DNA of 64,000 nt from Annona cherimola (lineage: Eukaryota; Streptophyta; Magnoliopsida; Magnoliales; Annonaceae). The position numbers and the translations under genes were made by a program. The stretch spans positions 22,735,335-22,799,334 of the forward strand of contig CM059977.1 of the NCBI GenBank assembly GCA_030490835.1, in the 5' to 3' direction. The notes below the pieces were generated by a model. The model ran no database searches. It saw nothing but the letters and a program-made list of their open reading frames with translations, and was not told the DNA's origin. Shown one piece after another: positions 22,701-34,079 of this stretch (the first letter of the stretch is position 1; the number at the start of each line of letters is the position of its first letter).

Positions 22701-22935
22701 TTTTCCGAAAATCTGCATGCGGATTATAACTGCGCAGCAAAAGTACTCTCATCCGCATCTCTTTGACGCAAAAAACCGCATGCGGATTCTGAATCCGCAT
22801 GTGGAAAACAACATTGATGGGAGGTACGTTTGCTGCGGATTCAGAATCCGCATACGGATTTTCGCGTCAGAGAGATGCGAATTGGAGTACTTTTGCTACG
22901 CAGTTATAATCCGCATGCAGATTTTTGGAGAAAAC
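22701..22935. repeat. Internal palindrome inside the long-TIR element
   Basis: The left arm (TTTTCCGAAAATCTGCATGC, then TTATAACTGCG, CAAAAGTACTC) pairs with the right arm (GAGTACTTTTG, CGCAGTTATAA, GCATGCAGATTTTTGG). Each arm is about 105 bp, around a loop of about 30 bp. The arms contain the small perfect palindrome GCGGATTC/GAATCCGC. It may be a second, nested foldback element. Confidence 0.65.
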
Positions 22936-22956
22936 GATTCGCGCGGATGGGAGTAC

Positions 22957-23024
22957 GGGCTGGCGCCTGGGAAGGAGGACGGGCTGGCGCTTGGGAAGGA
23001 AGACGGGCTGGCACCTGGGAAGAT
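22957..23024 (+). repeat. 24-bp tandem repeat, nearly three units
   Basis: The unit GGGCTGGCGCCTGGGAAGG plus five bases repeats at 22957, 22981 and 23005 with few changes; the third is incomplete. One frame reads GLAPGKED per unit. Confidence 0.8.
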
Positions 23025-23358
23025 GATCTCGTCCACCGCCGACCGGACGAGACAATCTGATACGGGCTTCGAAGACGACCAGGCTGGGAAGGAAGACGAT
23101 CGGGAGCCCTTGATACTGGCCTGCTGCGCGATTTGGGAATTGAGGGCGATTTCGGTCGGTCGGGACTTGGAGATTAGGGCGCGGGTGGGATTGAAGAGGG
23201 AAGCGAGAGAGGAGGAGGCGCGGGCGGGATGGGTTTTTCAATACGCAGAATCGAAGAAGCGGCGCAGATTTCGCCCGCTGAAATGGACAGCCGGATGGGG
23301 CGTCTGCAGGAAAATTCGGGTGCAGTCCGAATGCACCTGAATAAATCCTATATATATA

Positions 23359-24065
23359 TATATATTGAGTGAGGATGGTGAAGATAATTTTTTTGATGAA
23401 AGGATAGTGAAGATAATTGATTATAATATTAGTTGTTAAAGCCTATAACCACCCATAAAAACAAAAAAGATGCCCCTATTAATTCAGGCTCTGACACTTA
23501 CAGCTGCGTTATGCGCATGAGAGAATCCGCCTCTTGTCCACGTCAAACAAGACTGGCTCAACCAAAGTTGGGAAATTCTCTAGGTTGGCCTTCGCAAGAG
23601 TACTAAACTCATCCATCACCGCATAGTCATGCATATTTATGTTTTTGATTTTTAATGTCAAGACCAACATAGATTTCTGGTTCAGATAGGATTCAATGCA
23701 TTATGCATAGAATAAATAAATTGTAGCAAGCAAGGTTATTGACTTGGATCTAAATAAAATATCATAATCTGTAAATATAGAACCAAAAAAATGTAAATGG
23801 CGTTGCATGCGTAGGCTAATCCATTCTATAGTCAAGCAATTCAACATACACGGCTTGATATGTTTGATGTCAAACGATTTTTGTAGCTTCTTAATGCCTC
23901 CATAATTTCTTGTCGTGTGTATGTACTGACTGCTATTATGGTTCCATCTCAAGATTAATTCCAATGGAAATTTTAGAAGAAAAAAAAAAAAAATACTCCT
24001 ACGCACATTCTTGCCCGCCATAAAATACAACAGAAATATATCTGAAGGAGAGTAATTGATTTATG
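23359..24065. other. AT-rich spacer
   Basis: No gene is recognised. A poly-A tract lies at 23979-23992. Confidence 0.45.
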
Positions 24066-24305
24066 GTTGAGGCTAAATGTACCCAAGTACACTTAGTGCA
24101 TTTAACTCATTTTTATATTTTTTTGAAATTCTTTTATACAATACTAAAATACCACTGATTTTCAAAAATAAAAAATTCTAAAAATGTTAAAACTTAATAC
24201 ACATGTCAATACATTTAAATTAATAGTTGTATAAAAAATTCTCAAAAAATAAAAAAATGGGCTAAAGTACCCAAGTGCACCCAAGTGCATTGTATCAGGA
24301 CCCAA
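24066..24305. mobile_element. Foldback MITE, family B (short, worn)
   Basis: The ends GGCTAAATGTACCCAAGTAC and TACCCAAGTGCACCC flank an AT-rich body with 'taaaataccactgattttc' and 'ttaatacacatgtcaataca', as in other family B copies. Part of the left arm is missing. Confidence 0.45.
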
Positions 24306-24834
24306 TGATTTATATAGCATGAAAGACATGGACAAATTAGTGAGCTTTGATTGAATTTAATCAGGTTTACAATGAGTCCTATTTCAATACATCAATGCAC
24401 CTGGGTGAAAATTTTATTTTTAAATTTTTTAAATTTTTTTATAAAACTATTAATTTATGAGTCCAAATATATGGAATCATCCTCGATTTATAGAAGTTGC
24501 ACCAGTATGCATGATTGGTCATGACATCGGCTAAGTTATATTGTAGTCACAAGTTTGAACTTCCATTTTATCCTTAATAAGTGTTCCACCCCTTGAGGGT
24601 GTATAGAAGTTATGGGTCTCTTGTATGGAGAGTGTTCATTTCCTCATTGATGTAGAAATTTATAAAGTTGCATGAGTTCATTACGTAATATAAGAAGAAA
24701 AGCGTAACATTGTAAATAAGATTTGAATTGAAAATTTTTTAAAAAAAATGTATAGAGGTTGTGAAGCAATATAAATAACCAAATCCTTTGTTGATGATTG
24801 CTATAACAAAAGCCTATGTCGCGAATAAACAAAT
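24306..24834. other. AT-rich spacer
   Basis: No gene or complete element is recognised. Confidence 0.45.
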
Positions 24835-25065
24835 GGTGTGTTTGTTCCATGATAAAATATTTTACTCTCCATAGTTACTCTTTTTTAATTATTCTTTATA
24901 TTTTTTTGTACAAATTATTATACTTTTCAAATATTTTTACATTTGTTTTAACTTTATTTTTTTTATTCTCGTTATTACATTTATCACATCATATTATTTT
25001 TTTCTTATTTGAAAAACTTTTAAGTTGAAAATTTCCCTTTAAAAATTTTATCCAAACGCGCACAC
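24835..25065 (-). mobile_element. Tourist-like MITE (reverse orientation)
   Basis: It starts GGTGTGTTTG and ends CCAAACGCGCACAC. The body has the family strings in reverse orientation ('ttttactctccatagttac', 'cttattacattta' type, 'aaaaacttttaagttg'). Confidence 0.55.
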
Positions 25066-25160
25066 AACTGCAAGGTTGACTAGTTTTTTTTTACCCTAAA
25101 GTTGTGCTGCTTTATATGCGCAAGGCTAGCTATAAATGTTGGATGGATTATCGAAGCATG

Positions 25161-25420
25161 GTACCATCCGCCAGAGTTTTGCCACTGGACTCTGACACCT
25201 CACAATGGATCATGATATCTGATTCATAAAAGCAATCAATTGTTCATTCATAATCAGAAACAGATGGATAATTTTTCATTACAGCAAGATAGTTATATTT
25301 AATTGACTATAAATTTGTCATATTACGAGTCTAACTCTAAGCACTGATCTCGTGAGATGTGCCGGAGTATCAAGCTTAGTCGAGCGGAGTATGGAATCAG
25401 TCCCTCTCCCTACATAAAAA
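25161..25420 (+). promoter_or_regulatory. Putative COPT promoter elements: one GTAC and a TATA-like box
   Basis: A GTAC core lies inside the palindrome ATGGTACCAT (GTAC at 25161-25164), about 350 bp before the COPT start. A TATA-like string TACATAAAAA lies at 25411-25420, about 90 bp upstream of the ATG. Both are seen directly; their use is inference. Unlike the other COPT frame there is only a single GTAC. Confidence 0.35.
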
Positions 25421-25511
25421 ACCAACCCAAGCTCCGCCTCGACGCCTCGCAAGTCGCAACTCGATCCTCGACCCCGCTGCCCCGTTTCCCCATCGCTTCC
25501 TACGCGACGGA

Positions 25512-25991
25512 ATGGCCGTGGATGAGATGGGCCGTTATGGTGGTGGGATGAATGATGGCATGGCCCCTCCGCCCAACATGGCCCATGGCGGGAAGGAGAC
25601 GACGATGATGATGCACATGACGTTCTTCTGGGGAAAGGGCGTGGAGGTTCTCTTCTCCGGCTGGCCAGGAGAATCGCTCGCCATGTATCTGCTCGCCCTT
25701 TTATTCGTCTTTGCTCTCGCCGTCACGATAGAGGGGCTCTCCGCTTCGCGGCTCCTCAAGCCCGGGCCGTCGAACCGGACCTTGGCCGCGGCTGCACGAA
25801 CCGGGCTGCATGCCCTGCGGATGGGCCTGGCTTACCTGCTCATGCTCGCCGTCATGTCTTTCAACGGAGGCGTGTTTCTGGTGGTCGCTGCGGGGCATGC
25901 GATCGGATTCTTGATCTTCCGCAGCGGAGCTTTCAAGAGCTCCGAATTCGAGGCACATGACCGGGAGAATACCACTCCCTTGAAAATCTAG
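25512..25991 (+). CDS. COPT: COPT-type high-affinity copper transporter
   Basis: This intronless 159-residue frame is a complete Ctr/COPT protein, which imports Cu(I) across the plasma membrane as a trimer. The N-terminus is Met/His-rich with clusters MAPPPNMAHGG and MMMHMTFFWGK (to about residue 42), which bind copper. VEVLFSGWPG precedes helix 1 (about 55-75). Helix 2 carries the conducting M-x3-M motif (MLAVM, about residues 114-118) and helix 3 the G-x3-G motif (GHAIG, about 131-135). The tail lacks the cysteine/histidine pairs of some homologues and ends TTPLKI. Length and layout match plant COPT1/COPT2-like proteins. The first ATG (25512) sits in GC-rich context after a CT-rich leader. 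A partly broken paralogue lies 7 kb upstream on the same strand. Expression in copper deficiency is expected from the family; the single upstream GTAC gives only weak support. Confidence 0.93.
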   Translation: MAVDEMGRYGGGMNDGMAPPPNMAHGGKETTMMMHMTFFWGKGVEVLFSGWPGESLAMYLLALLFVFALAVTIEGLSASRLLKPGPSNRTLAAAARTGLHALRMGLAYLLMLAVMSFNGGVFLVVAAGHAIGFLIFRSGAFKSSEFEAHDRENTTPLKI

Positions 25992-26329
25992 ATGCTTGGT
26001 TTTCCAACTTTTTGGGGGGGATCGGATTGTGATTGTGGGGCAATGTAATGCTATTTCTGCTGCTCATTCCTTTTTAATCTTGAGATTGGGATGCCGTCTG
26101 ATGACACATGACACTAGCCGTTACGATTAATGAATTGGCAGTCCGTCTACGGACTACGATTAATTCCTAGTTCACGTGATACGTGCTTTTCCCCAAAACA
26201 TTTTAGTCTTTTTTTTTTAATTGTTATCTAGATATAATTATATCCCTTGGCAATTGGCAAGCATGCAAAAGTCCATAACAAAGCAGTCTTTCACCTTTCA
26301 GAATGATGAGCCAGGAAATGACGCGGAAT
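25992..26329. other. 3' flank of the COPT gene
   Basis: This is probably 3' untranslated sequence followed by spacer. A poly-T tract lies at 26210-26218. Confidence 0.4.
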
Positions 26330-26440
26330 TCGATCTCAACGGGTTGATTTGTTGCCAACAGAGCCAAGGTCACGTCAGCGCCAATCGGACGTTGCGCGGT
26401 GCTGGAGTGTGGTTCGAATCCCACGTCCATGCGATTTCAA
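26330..26440 (+). mobile_element. Possible tRNA-derived SINE head
   Basis: A perfect B box GGTTCGAATCC (26411-26421) follows a GC-rich stretch. The bases around it do not form a proper T-arm stem, and no full cloverleaf folds, so this is not a tRNA gene. A SINE or tRNA relic is the likeliest explanation. Confidence 0.35.
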
Positions 26441-27776
26441 CAGAAAATTTTACAGGAGCAGTGGTCTGATGGTGTCCCTTTAGTAACACAGGAGCTGTGT
26501 CTTCAGATTTTTTGAATAGAACTGCGTGTTTTCAAATTTGTAAAAATCTTCTAGGGCTTCAATATAATACATGTTAAAATGTACGTAAATATATTACTAA
26601 AAAAATATAGAGCTCCAAGATTCAATATCTCTAATTTTTTTGGTAAATCCCACGTTCAAGCTTATTCGACACGTAAACAACATGACTTCAGAATCCTCAA
26701 ATTATGGCTGCTTCAGTCTACTCGTTTAGTGGACATTTTACATGAGCATGGACTAGAGGTACGACTTCGGTTGGGTAGGTTCGGGTAGGGATAAATTTCT
26801 TGACAATTTTGTTTGATGAAGACAAACAGTTGAAACGTTCCCCGCTTCCCCAAATGTGAAAATGCTTAGTTTGAACCTTACCTAGTTGTTTCTACAAAAT
26901 CTAAACCATCTAACATATTGTGTATCATTTTTTTGAATATAATGTTTCATATTTAATAAAGAAATAAATTATATGTGAAATATATGTAATCCAAGTCGGT
27001 TCCGGGTACCCAACCCTACCCAAATTCGAGCAGATATTTCATATATGAAACCAAACCTATTCAATATAAGTTACAACGAGTCAACCTATGAGTACTCGGA
27101 TCAAGTTACACCCAGAGCGTGGACTGCCCCAGCCCCATTTTGGGATTCATGCTCTTCTTCACATCTAAAAGCCCATTTCGCCTTCGTATGTTTGGTCCTT
27201 TTTTAATATATGCTTCATTTTGAAAGAAGCTTCATATTTGAACTTTCTGTAAAAACTGCCTTCCCGTCTTTTGCATGATGAAAATAAAGCATTTAATGGA
27301 TTTTTTTTTTTTTTTTTTCTAAAGCCAAACGCTCTCACACACATTTTGACGTAGAAAAAGCATCAGAATGGAGGCAAAAAGCTGGCCAAATAGACTCTTA
27401 GTTTACAACCTAGAAACACTATTTAAAAGTACTTTTAAATCTCTATTTGGATAGATAAGTACAACTTATAGAATATCATGTGTCAAATAATCTTTAAAAA
27501 ATGCTATTATGGAAAGTAAATAGAAATTACTCCCCCACAAAAATTTTGCTTTGCCCATTGGGCTAAAGGCTTCATTTGGCCCGATATCTGTTTCGCCAAA
27601 CATGCTGAACATATTGCTCATTTGCGGGAAGCTAATTAATGCAGCTTTCGGTAAACATAAATATTCTCTTTCCCTTCTGATATTTTGCCACTAACATAGA
27701 TATGTAAATTGACCAAACACATTAAGAAACTCACCAAACACGTTGCCAAATGAGGCGTTAGTAATTTGTTTCTAGC
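26441..27776. other. AT-rich spacer
   Basis: No gene is seen. A poly-T run occupies about 27301-27319. Confidence 0.45.
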
Positions 27777-27857
27777 ATTCCAATTGCTGCGTATGCTAAC
27801 CCCACCTAGGTTGGAAATTGTTTATGATGATAATGATGATTCCAATTGCTACGTATG
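27777..27857 (+). mobile_element. 43-bp retrotransposon 3' end with 19-bp target duplication
   Basis: The string ATTCCAATTGCTGCGTATG (27777-27795) is repeated with one change at 27839-27857. Between them are 43 bp ending in a TGATGATAATGATG tail. Long target duplications plus a short trinucleotide-type tail are marks of a severely 5'-truncated SINE or LINE insertion. Confidence 0.65.
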
Positions 27858-30547
27858 TTTGGAAAGAGGGAAAAAAATGAAGAAAAAAATTTGGTGAAAA
27901 AATTCTTGAAATAAATAGAATAATGATGTAATACAATTGAGGATAGCACTCAAGGGAATAAAGTGAAATAAATAAGGTGGAAAAATTGTGGCGGTCTGCG
28001 CAGCGAAGAAGAGAATTTTTACCTCTTCCAATTCTCAAACAGGCCCACATTCGTCGAGCAGTTTCCACGACAGCCTCTGCCTGTGAGCTGTTAATTAATT
28101 TTCATAAAACTTCCCTTGCAACTCTAATCTTATAATCAATTTTTCATTCTTTAATTTCAATAATGATAGAAAAAGTTTTGTTTTGTCTAATCGAAATGTT
28201 ATTCAGCGTAAGAGTCCTTTTAGATAAGTGCGACAGAAAATGTCCTTCTATCTACGGTCCGGATTCTTTCCACATGTTAATCTATTATTCTACCAGCTAT
28301 TGAACTCGATCCGAGTGCACCAAGCTACTTCAAAAATCTATCAACAACATCGAGGAAGCAGGCAAAAGCAACGGATATGATAATTAACAGATGGCTCAAA
28401 CCATGAGCAATCAAAGGTGATCAAACCAGTGGACGGATTTAGAAGAAATATTCATTATAAAACAGCGGTCCTGATCAAATAACATGGAGCGATGACCAAT
28501 TGGGAGCGCATGTGCAAGCGCAACATGAAGAGGCGGCTCTTTAACGGCAAAAGATATGCAGACTTGCAGATCATTGGGCAGAACTCATCGGACATGTGGC
28601 GGCCCATGAAAGGTTTGAGAGCATTTTATCTAGCCAAAACTGATCATCGCGAGCCCAACAATGGACAGTTCAGATCGTGCCAAAATTCAGAAATCCTATT
28701 CAAATTCGGGTCGCTACTGTAGATCTAAAAAATGGGCAAATTGGATCGTTTGCGTGCAGGCATGGACAGTTTAACATGTAACAAATCAACAAGTTGATAC
28801 GGGTGTGAATAGGATGTTAGGACAGAGAGGTCTAATGTTTGAAGTTAGTTAGAAGAAGTGGCCTCATTACTCATCCATTGTTATATCGAGGGTAGACATA
28901 CAATGTAATATTATCCTCTTTGACCTACTATCCAGTAAGGTTTTGGATTCCAAAGCAAAATATTGGTGTTGGCTTGGCAGTCCGTTAGCTGCATGGTTTT
29001 AAAATGCTTCACATTAGGGGTGGGATTTGGGGAGGTTGACCCATGGCCTGCCTTTTAATCTAACTCATTTTTTGTAATGTGAAATTAATATGTTATAATA
29101 GAGAATGGTCGGAAATTTTAATCTAAATTCAAAAATGAGATCGACATGAGTTAATCAAATCCTGACTTGCCCCACATATATTCATTTATTAAAAATATAA
29201 GTATATTTTATTCCTTTTTTTTTTCAGAATTCTCTTGTTATTTGTGATTAACTATATTAAAAAATATAAGAATCAATAAGAAGCGTTTACGTATATACAT
29301 ATAACACTAATCTGTAATTGCAGTTTTTAAAAGTAGAGTAGAGTTGGAATTGAACAAACTCTAATCCAATAGAACCCACCCTTGCTCCACATCATATTTA
29401 ATTTAAGATCTCGTTTCTTAAATTCTAAAGAACTCTTTTCTAATCCCAATATGGGTTTGAGTTCTCTACTATGGGCTCTCGGACCTTTATAATTCTCAAC
29501 ATCATGACACCATGCATGAAAAGTTAATCATAATGTACTCAATGAATAACTATCCAGTCATCATCATACAAATGACCAAATTGGAAGAAAAAGCATTATG
29601 ATTCAACCTCCATCTATAGACAGTCCTATCAAGCCATTAAATGGCAGAACCCCATCCTTCTTAAACTTTTATAAAATTTTATATTCTCCTTTTAAGGCCC
29701 ATAAATCTTTTTAGTCTTTTTTATGGGCGGCCCAACCAAAATTTTTGTAAGTGAGGACTTCATTATAACTTTATAATTATCTTCACTGATATTATGATCA
29801 CGTGGTATTAGTTTTTTTTTTTTTTTTTTTTTTTGTCACTACATCATTTTGTGTATTGCTAAAAAAAACAACACACGCATCATCTTAACCATTTACTAAC
29901 TGCCAATCTTGAATATTATTTATTCTTTGCACTAATAATCTTGAATATTATTAACTTCATGTGCATTATGCTGACGACCTACCGATAGGTAACAACAGCG
30001 TATTTTATTTATGAAATTACAAACAAAATTCAACAGGATGTCTTCCATAAAATAAAATAAAACAACTTCAACAAGATCTCGATCTCGTTGTTGTTGTTGT
30101 TGTTGTGGGGATGCTTTTTCTTTCGAAATGTGGAGATAATGTTGCGTGATTGACGTTGTGTAGGATGACTGCTGTTTTCTTATAACCACGACTCGTATCC
30201 CTCCTCACCTGCGTCCATTATTAATAGCTAGCTAGGTCTAGGTTGACTCTGGTGCTTGGTTGATACGGGAATTTGATGGAAAGAGCACGTCTCCACGTCT
30301 ACAATAGCACGACTATAGTCAAATTACTCAACGTCCATGCCATATGTATTTACTTTCCCCCCTTTCTGTCAGATCTTCAGGAATAATGAACGTTTCTATT
30401 GAAAAACCGGATTTTCTCGCTCTAATTAACCCCCACAAAGACATGTTATCCGCATTTGGCTCGTCTTTTCTTTCTTATCGTCCGCATTTTCCCATTTGGC
30501 TCATCTAATTCCACCTTTTTGCTTATTCTATCGCTTTTACTCATGGA
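27858..30547. other. AT-rich spacer with simple repeats
   Basis: No gene is recognised. It holds a 23-bp poly-T tract (29812-29834) and a (GTT)n run (about 30087-30106). A 76-codon frame at 28492-28722 has no recognisable feature and is probably spurious. Confidence 0.45.
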
Positions 30548-30890
30548 GGGGTGATCCGGTCCGGCCAAAAAAACTTATTTTTTTATAAACATGTAAAGTT
30601 ATGTGTATTTAATTCATAAATTAATTGTTACCATTTTTACATGCTTTTAAGTATTTTTTATTTTTAAATATGGTAGCATTTTCATAATTTTCTTACTCAA
30701 AAATTACAAAAAAATGTCATTGTATTTAAAAATCAAAAAAAACTTAAAAGCATCCAAAAATGATAAAAATCGATTTATAGGTTAAATACACATAGCTTTA
30801 CATGCTTATAAAAAAATTTAAAAAAAATTAAAAAATGGGTTACACGGCCGGATGCATGGGAACCCCATGCAGCCGACCATGTAGAATCAT
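30548..30890. mobile_element. Foldback MITE, family B variant
   Basis: An AT-rich palindrome with mirrored strings 'aaacatgtaaagttatgtgt' and 'acacatagctttacatgctt', a central TATGGTAGCATTTT, and GC-richer ends (GATCCGGTCCGGCC, GGCCGGATGCATGG). It is diverged from the other family B copies. Confidence 0.5.
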
Positions 30891-31229
30891 GGCTCTTACT
30901 TCCATCTCAAAAATTTAAGATCCTTGAATAGAACATATATCTTCATTCTTCTTAGAATTTTTTTATATTCTAAATACTACTTTTTACCGTTCTAATATAA
31001 TTTTTGTTAATTATGATATACATCATTATATTCTCATTCTATTTTTTCATCTTATTTGGGCTTCTTCAATTTCTCAACAGGTTTAACAATGAACTTGCTT
31101 TTTTATTTGTCATTATCTTTGTTTTAAATTAGTATGTTTTATTCTACTTCTCGTTTGTCATCCTACCCTAGTTGGACTTTTTGAAAAACAGGCCGGCTCG
31201 GTTCCATATAACTTTGTCCATTTTTAAAA
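30891..31229. other. AT-rich spacer
   Basis: Nothing is recognised. Confidence 0.45.
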
Positions 31230-31690
31230 TTATGATGTTTGATGAAAATTTAAATTTATTCATTGTATTTACATCATTTGTTTAGGTATGAGATAAAGTT
31301 TAATCAAAATTCAATATGCACATAGGCAACATTTGCTCAAAAATAGATACATTCATATATATATAAATTAAGAAAAATACTTAGATTTATTCACGTATGT
31401 AATAGAATGTAGCAATACTTTATAGAATCATTTATCCACGTATTTATGATATTTTAGATGATTTAGATGTTGAAAATATTATTTAAAATTGATATCTTAT
31501 ATTAAATTATTTTATTACATTAATTTTACTTGTTTATAGATGGGGCCTATACACAGTAATACTAGACAAATAAAAGAGTTTCCATCGTAATATAAATGAT
31601 GTTAAATGTGATGAATGGAATAGATTTTACATCAATCACCTTGATGTTAAAAATAAAGAGAATTATAAGGAGTTTCATAAAAGCGCTTCC
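31230..31690. repeat. Family E repeat
   Basis: It shares 'tttgctcaaaaatagataca', 'atagaatcatttatccacg', 'gatttagatgttgaaaata' and 'tagatggggcctatacaca' with other copies, in the reverse orientation to the copy at 19660. It ends in a GGAGTTTCATAAAAGCGCTTC string resembling the family terminus. Confidence 0.5.
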
Positions 31691-32999
31691 GTTTAAAAAA
31701 TATTGTTGGGTTGAAAACTAACAGATTCCACATGCCTAACCAGTTTTACCTAAACACGGCCCTTTTTTTACTTTGCTGCAGGGCCCTTGTTTTATACATT
31801 TGATATCATTTAATTAATTATCTTTTCAGTCATCCGACGGCTGATTTAATTATTTTAATTCTGTTTCATAAATTTTTTTTAAAAAAAATTTCCGCCCCCT
31901 TCGTATGCACCTTTTCACATCCGATGTGACATCACACTTACTTTTTCTATTATTACACATATATTTCAGTCATTTTTTATTATCTTATCATATAATTATT
32001 ATAATTACTTTATCTTTATTCTCTTAATTTGTGATTATTACCTTACTTTTTTACCTCTCACCAACCGGGCATAAAGAACTTTTTATACTAACAGAGAAAT
32101 TTTAGTCTACTTTTTCAATTTTGATTTTGAGATTAACTTCACATTGCAAACAAGACTTTAAAAGTGGAATCATTAATCTACTCTCATCCTACTTTTTAGT
32201 TATTTTTAAATAACGATATTTCTATTTCTATATATTTTAATTAGTCTTATTCAATTTACGGCTTAGTTATTGATGGAATGGATTTAAATGCCAAAAATGA
32301 AATTTTTTTCATTTCTACAAGATTTATTTAACGGGTACTTTTCCAGAGAATCTACTTTTATCATTCTTTATCTTTTCAATTATTGCATTAACGAAAATTA
32401 TTCATTTCCAAAAAAAAGGTCTACTTAACTGGTACTCTTCCAAACAATCTACTTTTTACCATTCTCCGTGTTTTCAATTTTATATTCATTTTTATTTTTA
32501 TTTTCTATTTTCGTTATGTTACATAGTTTTGATCATGTACATTTACAAATAATATACCATAGGTTATAATCGTTTTGCTCAAAACAGGCACTACATGAGC
32601 ATAGTATTATAATCTACTCCACTATTTCATTTGCAATTGCTTCTTTTATTAGCATACTAATTTTCATCCAAATTAAATATGTATACGGGTCTTATTTGAA
32701 AATGATACCAAATCAATGTAATAAAATAATTAGATATAAATACTTTATTATTTCAATATGCAAACTATCTAAAACATAATTTGTACATGGATAAATAAGT
32801 ATCATTAAAGTGAATATAAGGTTCATTTTGAGCCACATGGATAGTAGCTTACAATACATGTAAATATTCAGGATCACAAGACCTTATTCTATACATTTAC
32901 ATATTTTGTAATTTAGGATAACATATAGTTCCAAATACTCCTCACATGTACTTAGATAGATTAATACTTTACACAATCATATTATCTAAATATAAACGG
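31691..32999. other. AT-rich spacer with a family E fragment
   Basis: No gene is seen. The part at about 32690-32830 resembles the middle of family E ('tcaatatgcaaactatctaa', 'atggataaataagtatcat'). Confidence 0.4.
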
Positions 33000-33490
33000 T
33001 CATGCTTCTATGAAATCTCTTTTCTATGTAACTCTCCTTTATTTTTAAAATTTTGATGGTTGATGGAAAATCCACTCCATCCATTGTTGGAAACCCTTTT
33101 ATTTTTAAAATTTTACTGTATATGATCTCAGCTATTAATGTGTAAAATCAACGTGATAAAATGGTTTAATATTAAAATATCAATTTTAAAGTGGTTTTTT
33201 CAATATCTAAATCATCTACAATATCATACTACATAGATAAATGATTTTATAAAATATTATTACATTCTAATACATGTGTGAATAGATCTAAGCACTTTTT
33301 ATAATTTACACATGAATATATTTTTGAGCAAATGCGCCCCATGCACATACTTGATTTAGATGAAACTTGGCCTCTTAGATAAACAAGTGATGTTAAATGT
33401 AATGAATGGATCGAATTTTAAATCAATCATCAATAATTTAAAAATTAATGAGTTACCTTATATATAACTTAATTATATAGAAACAGAGTC
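33000..33490. repeat. Family E repeat, near full length
   Basis: It begins 'catgcttctatgaaatctc' and ends near 'aattatatagaaacagagtc', an inverted pair, with the usual internal strings (GATGGAAAATCCACTCCATC, 'tagataaatgattttataaa', GCAAATGCGCCCC). Confidence 0.5.
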
Positions 33491-34039
33491 GATATACAAA
33501 TTATATCTTAGATACTTTATATGTTGAGAAAATAACATTAAAATTGTTATTTATATCAAACTATATTATTACGTTGATTTTATATTATTTTCAGATGTAG
33601 TCCATACACATATCAAATTTAAATAAAAATTAGTATGCTAATAAAACAAACAATTTTAAATGCAATGAGTTAAGTGGATGATAATTTTATAATCATGGTA
33701 ACCCTATTTGGAGCAAAATGTACCATAACTTATGGCACATGATAATGTATCTCATCAAAACTTTACGATCTGATCCTATGTACATATATAAAGAGAAGTG
33801 TATTCTATTACAAAATGAGTTCACACACTACTACGATATTTTATACAATTATTTATTCAGGTAAAAATTATACTTTAGATTGTTTAGATGTTGAAAATAT
33901 AATTTTAAAATTGATATTTATGTTAAACTATTTTATTATATTCATTTTGTATTATTTTAAGATGGGGCCCATACACATATTCGATTTGGATGAAAATTGA
34001 TATGATAGATAGGATGGATGTTAATTTCATAATCAAGTG
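33491..34039. repeat. Two partial family E copies
   Basis: Strings such as 'agattgtttagatgttgaaa', 'attgatatttatgttaaact' and GATGGGGCCCATACACATAT (about 33879-33980) and a similar set near 33530-33660 mark partial, overlapping copies of family E. Confidence 0.4.
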
Positions 34040-34079
34040 GGCCCAATTCTGTAACAAACTCTACTGTAATTATGATGTA

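Larger units (their letters stand above)
22358..23358. mobile_element. Long-TIR element with GC-rich filler, Mutator/Pack-MULE-like
   Basis: The element (about 22368-23348) has terminal inverted repeats of about 80 bp that differ at only a few positions. The left begins ATTTATTCAGGTGCATTCGG and the right ends with its complement. It sits inside a TA microsatellite, so a 9-bp duplication (TATATATAT) is compatible but not provable. The ~800 bp between is GC-rich, unlike the surroundings, and looks like plant gene 5' sequence. A 279-codon + strand frame (22501-23340) runs through the element into the right repeat but is dominated by the inverted repeats and a 24-bp tandem repeat, so I do not call it a gene. 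Long TIRs plus foreign GC-rich filler fit a Pack-MULE. Confidence 0.65.

Noticed and set aside
22501..23340. 279-codon + strand frame in the long-TIR element
   Set aside because: Much of it is translated inverted repeat, internal palindrome and 24-bp tandem repeat, and it runs into the terminal repeat. No protein family is recognisable.
26330..26440. tRNA gene suggested by a perfect GGTTCGAATCC
   Set aside because: The bases flanking the T-loop do not pair as a T-stem, and no anticodon arm is seen. Listed only as a possible SINE relic.
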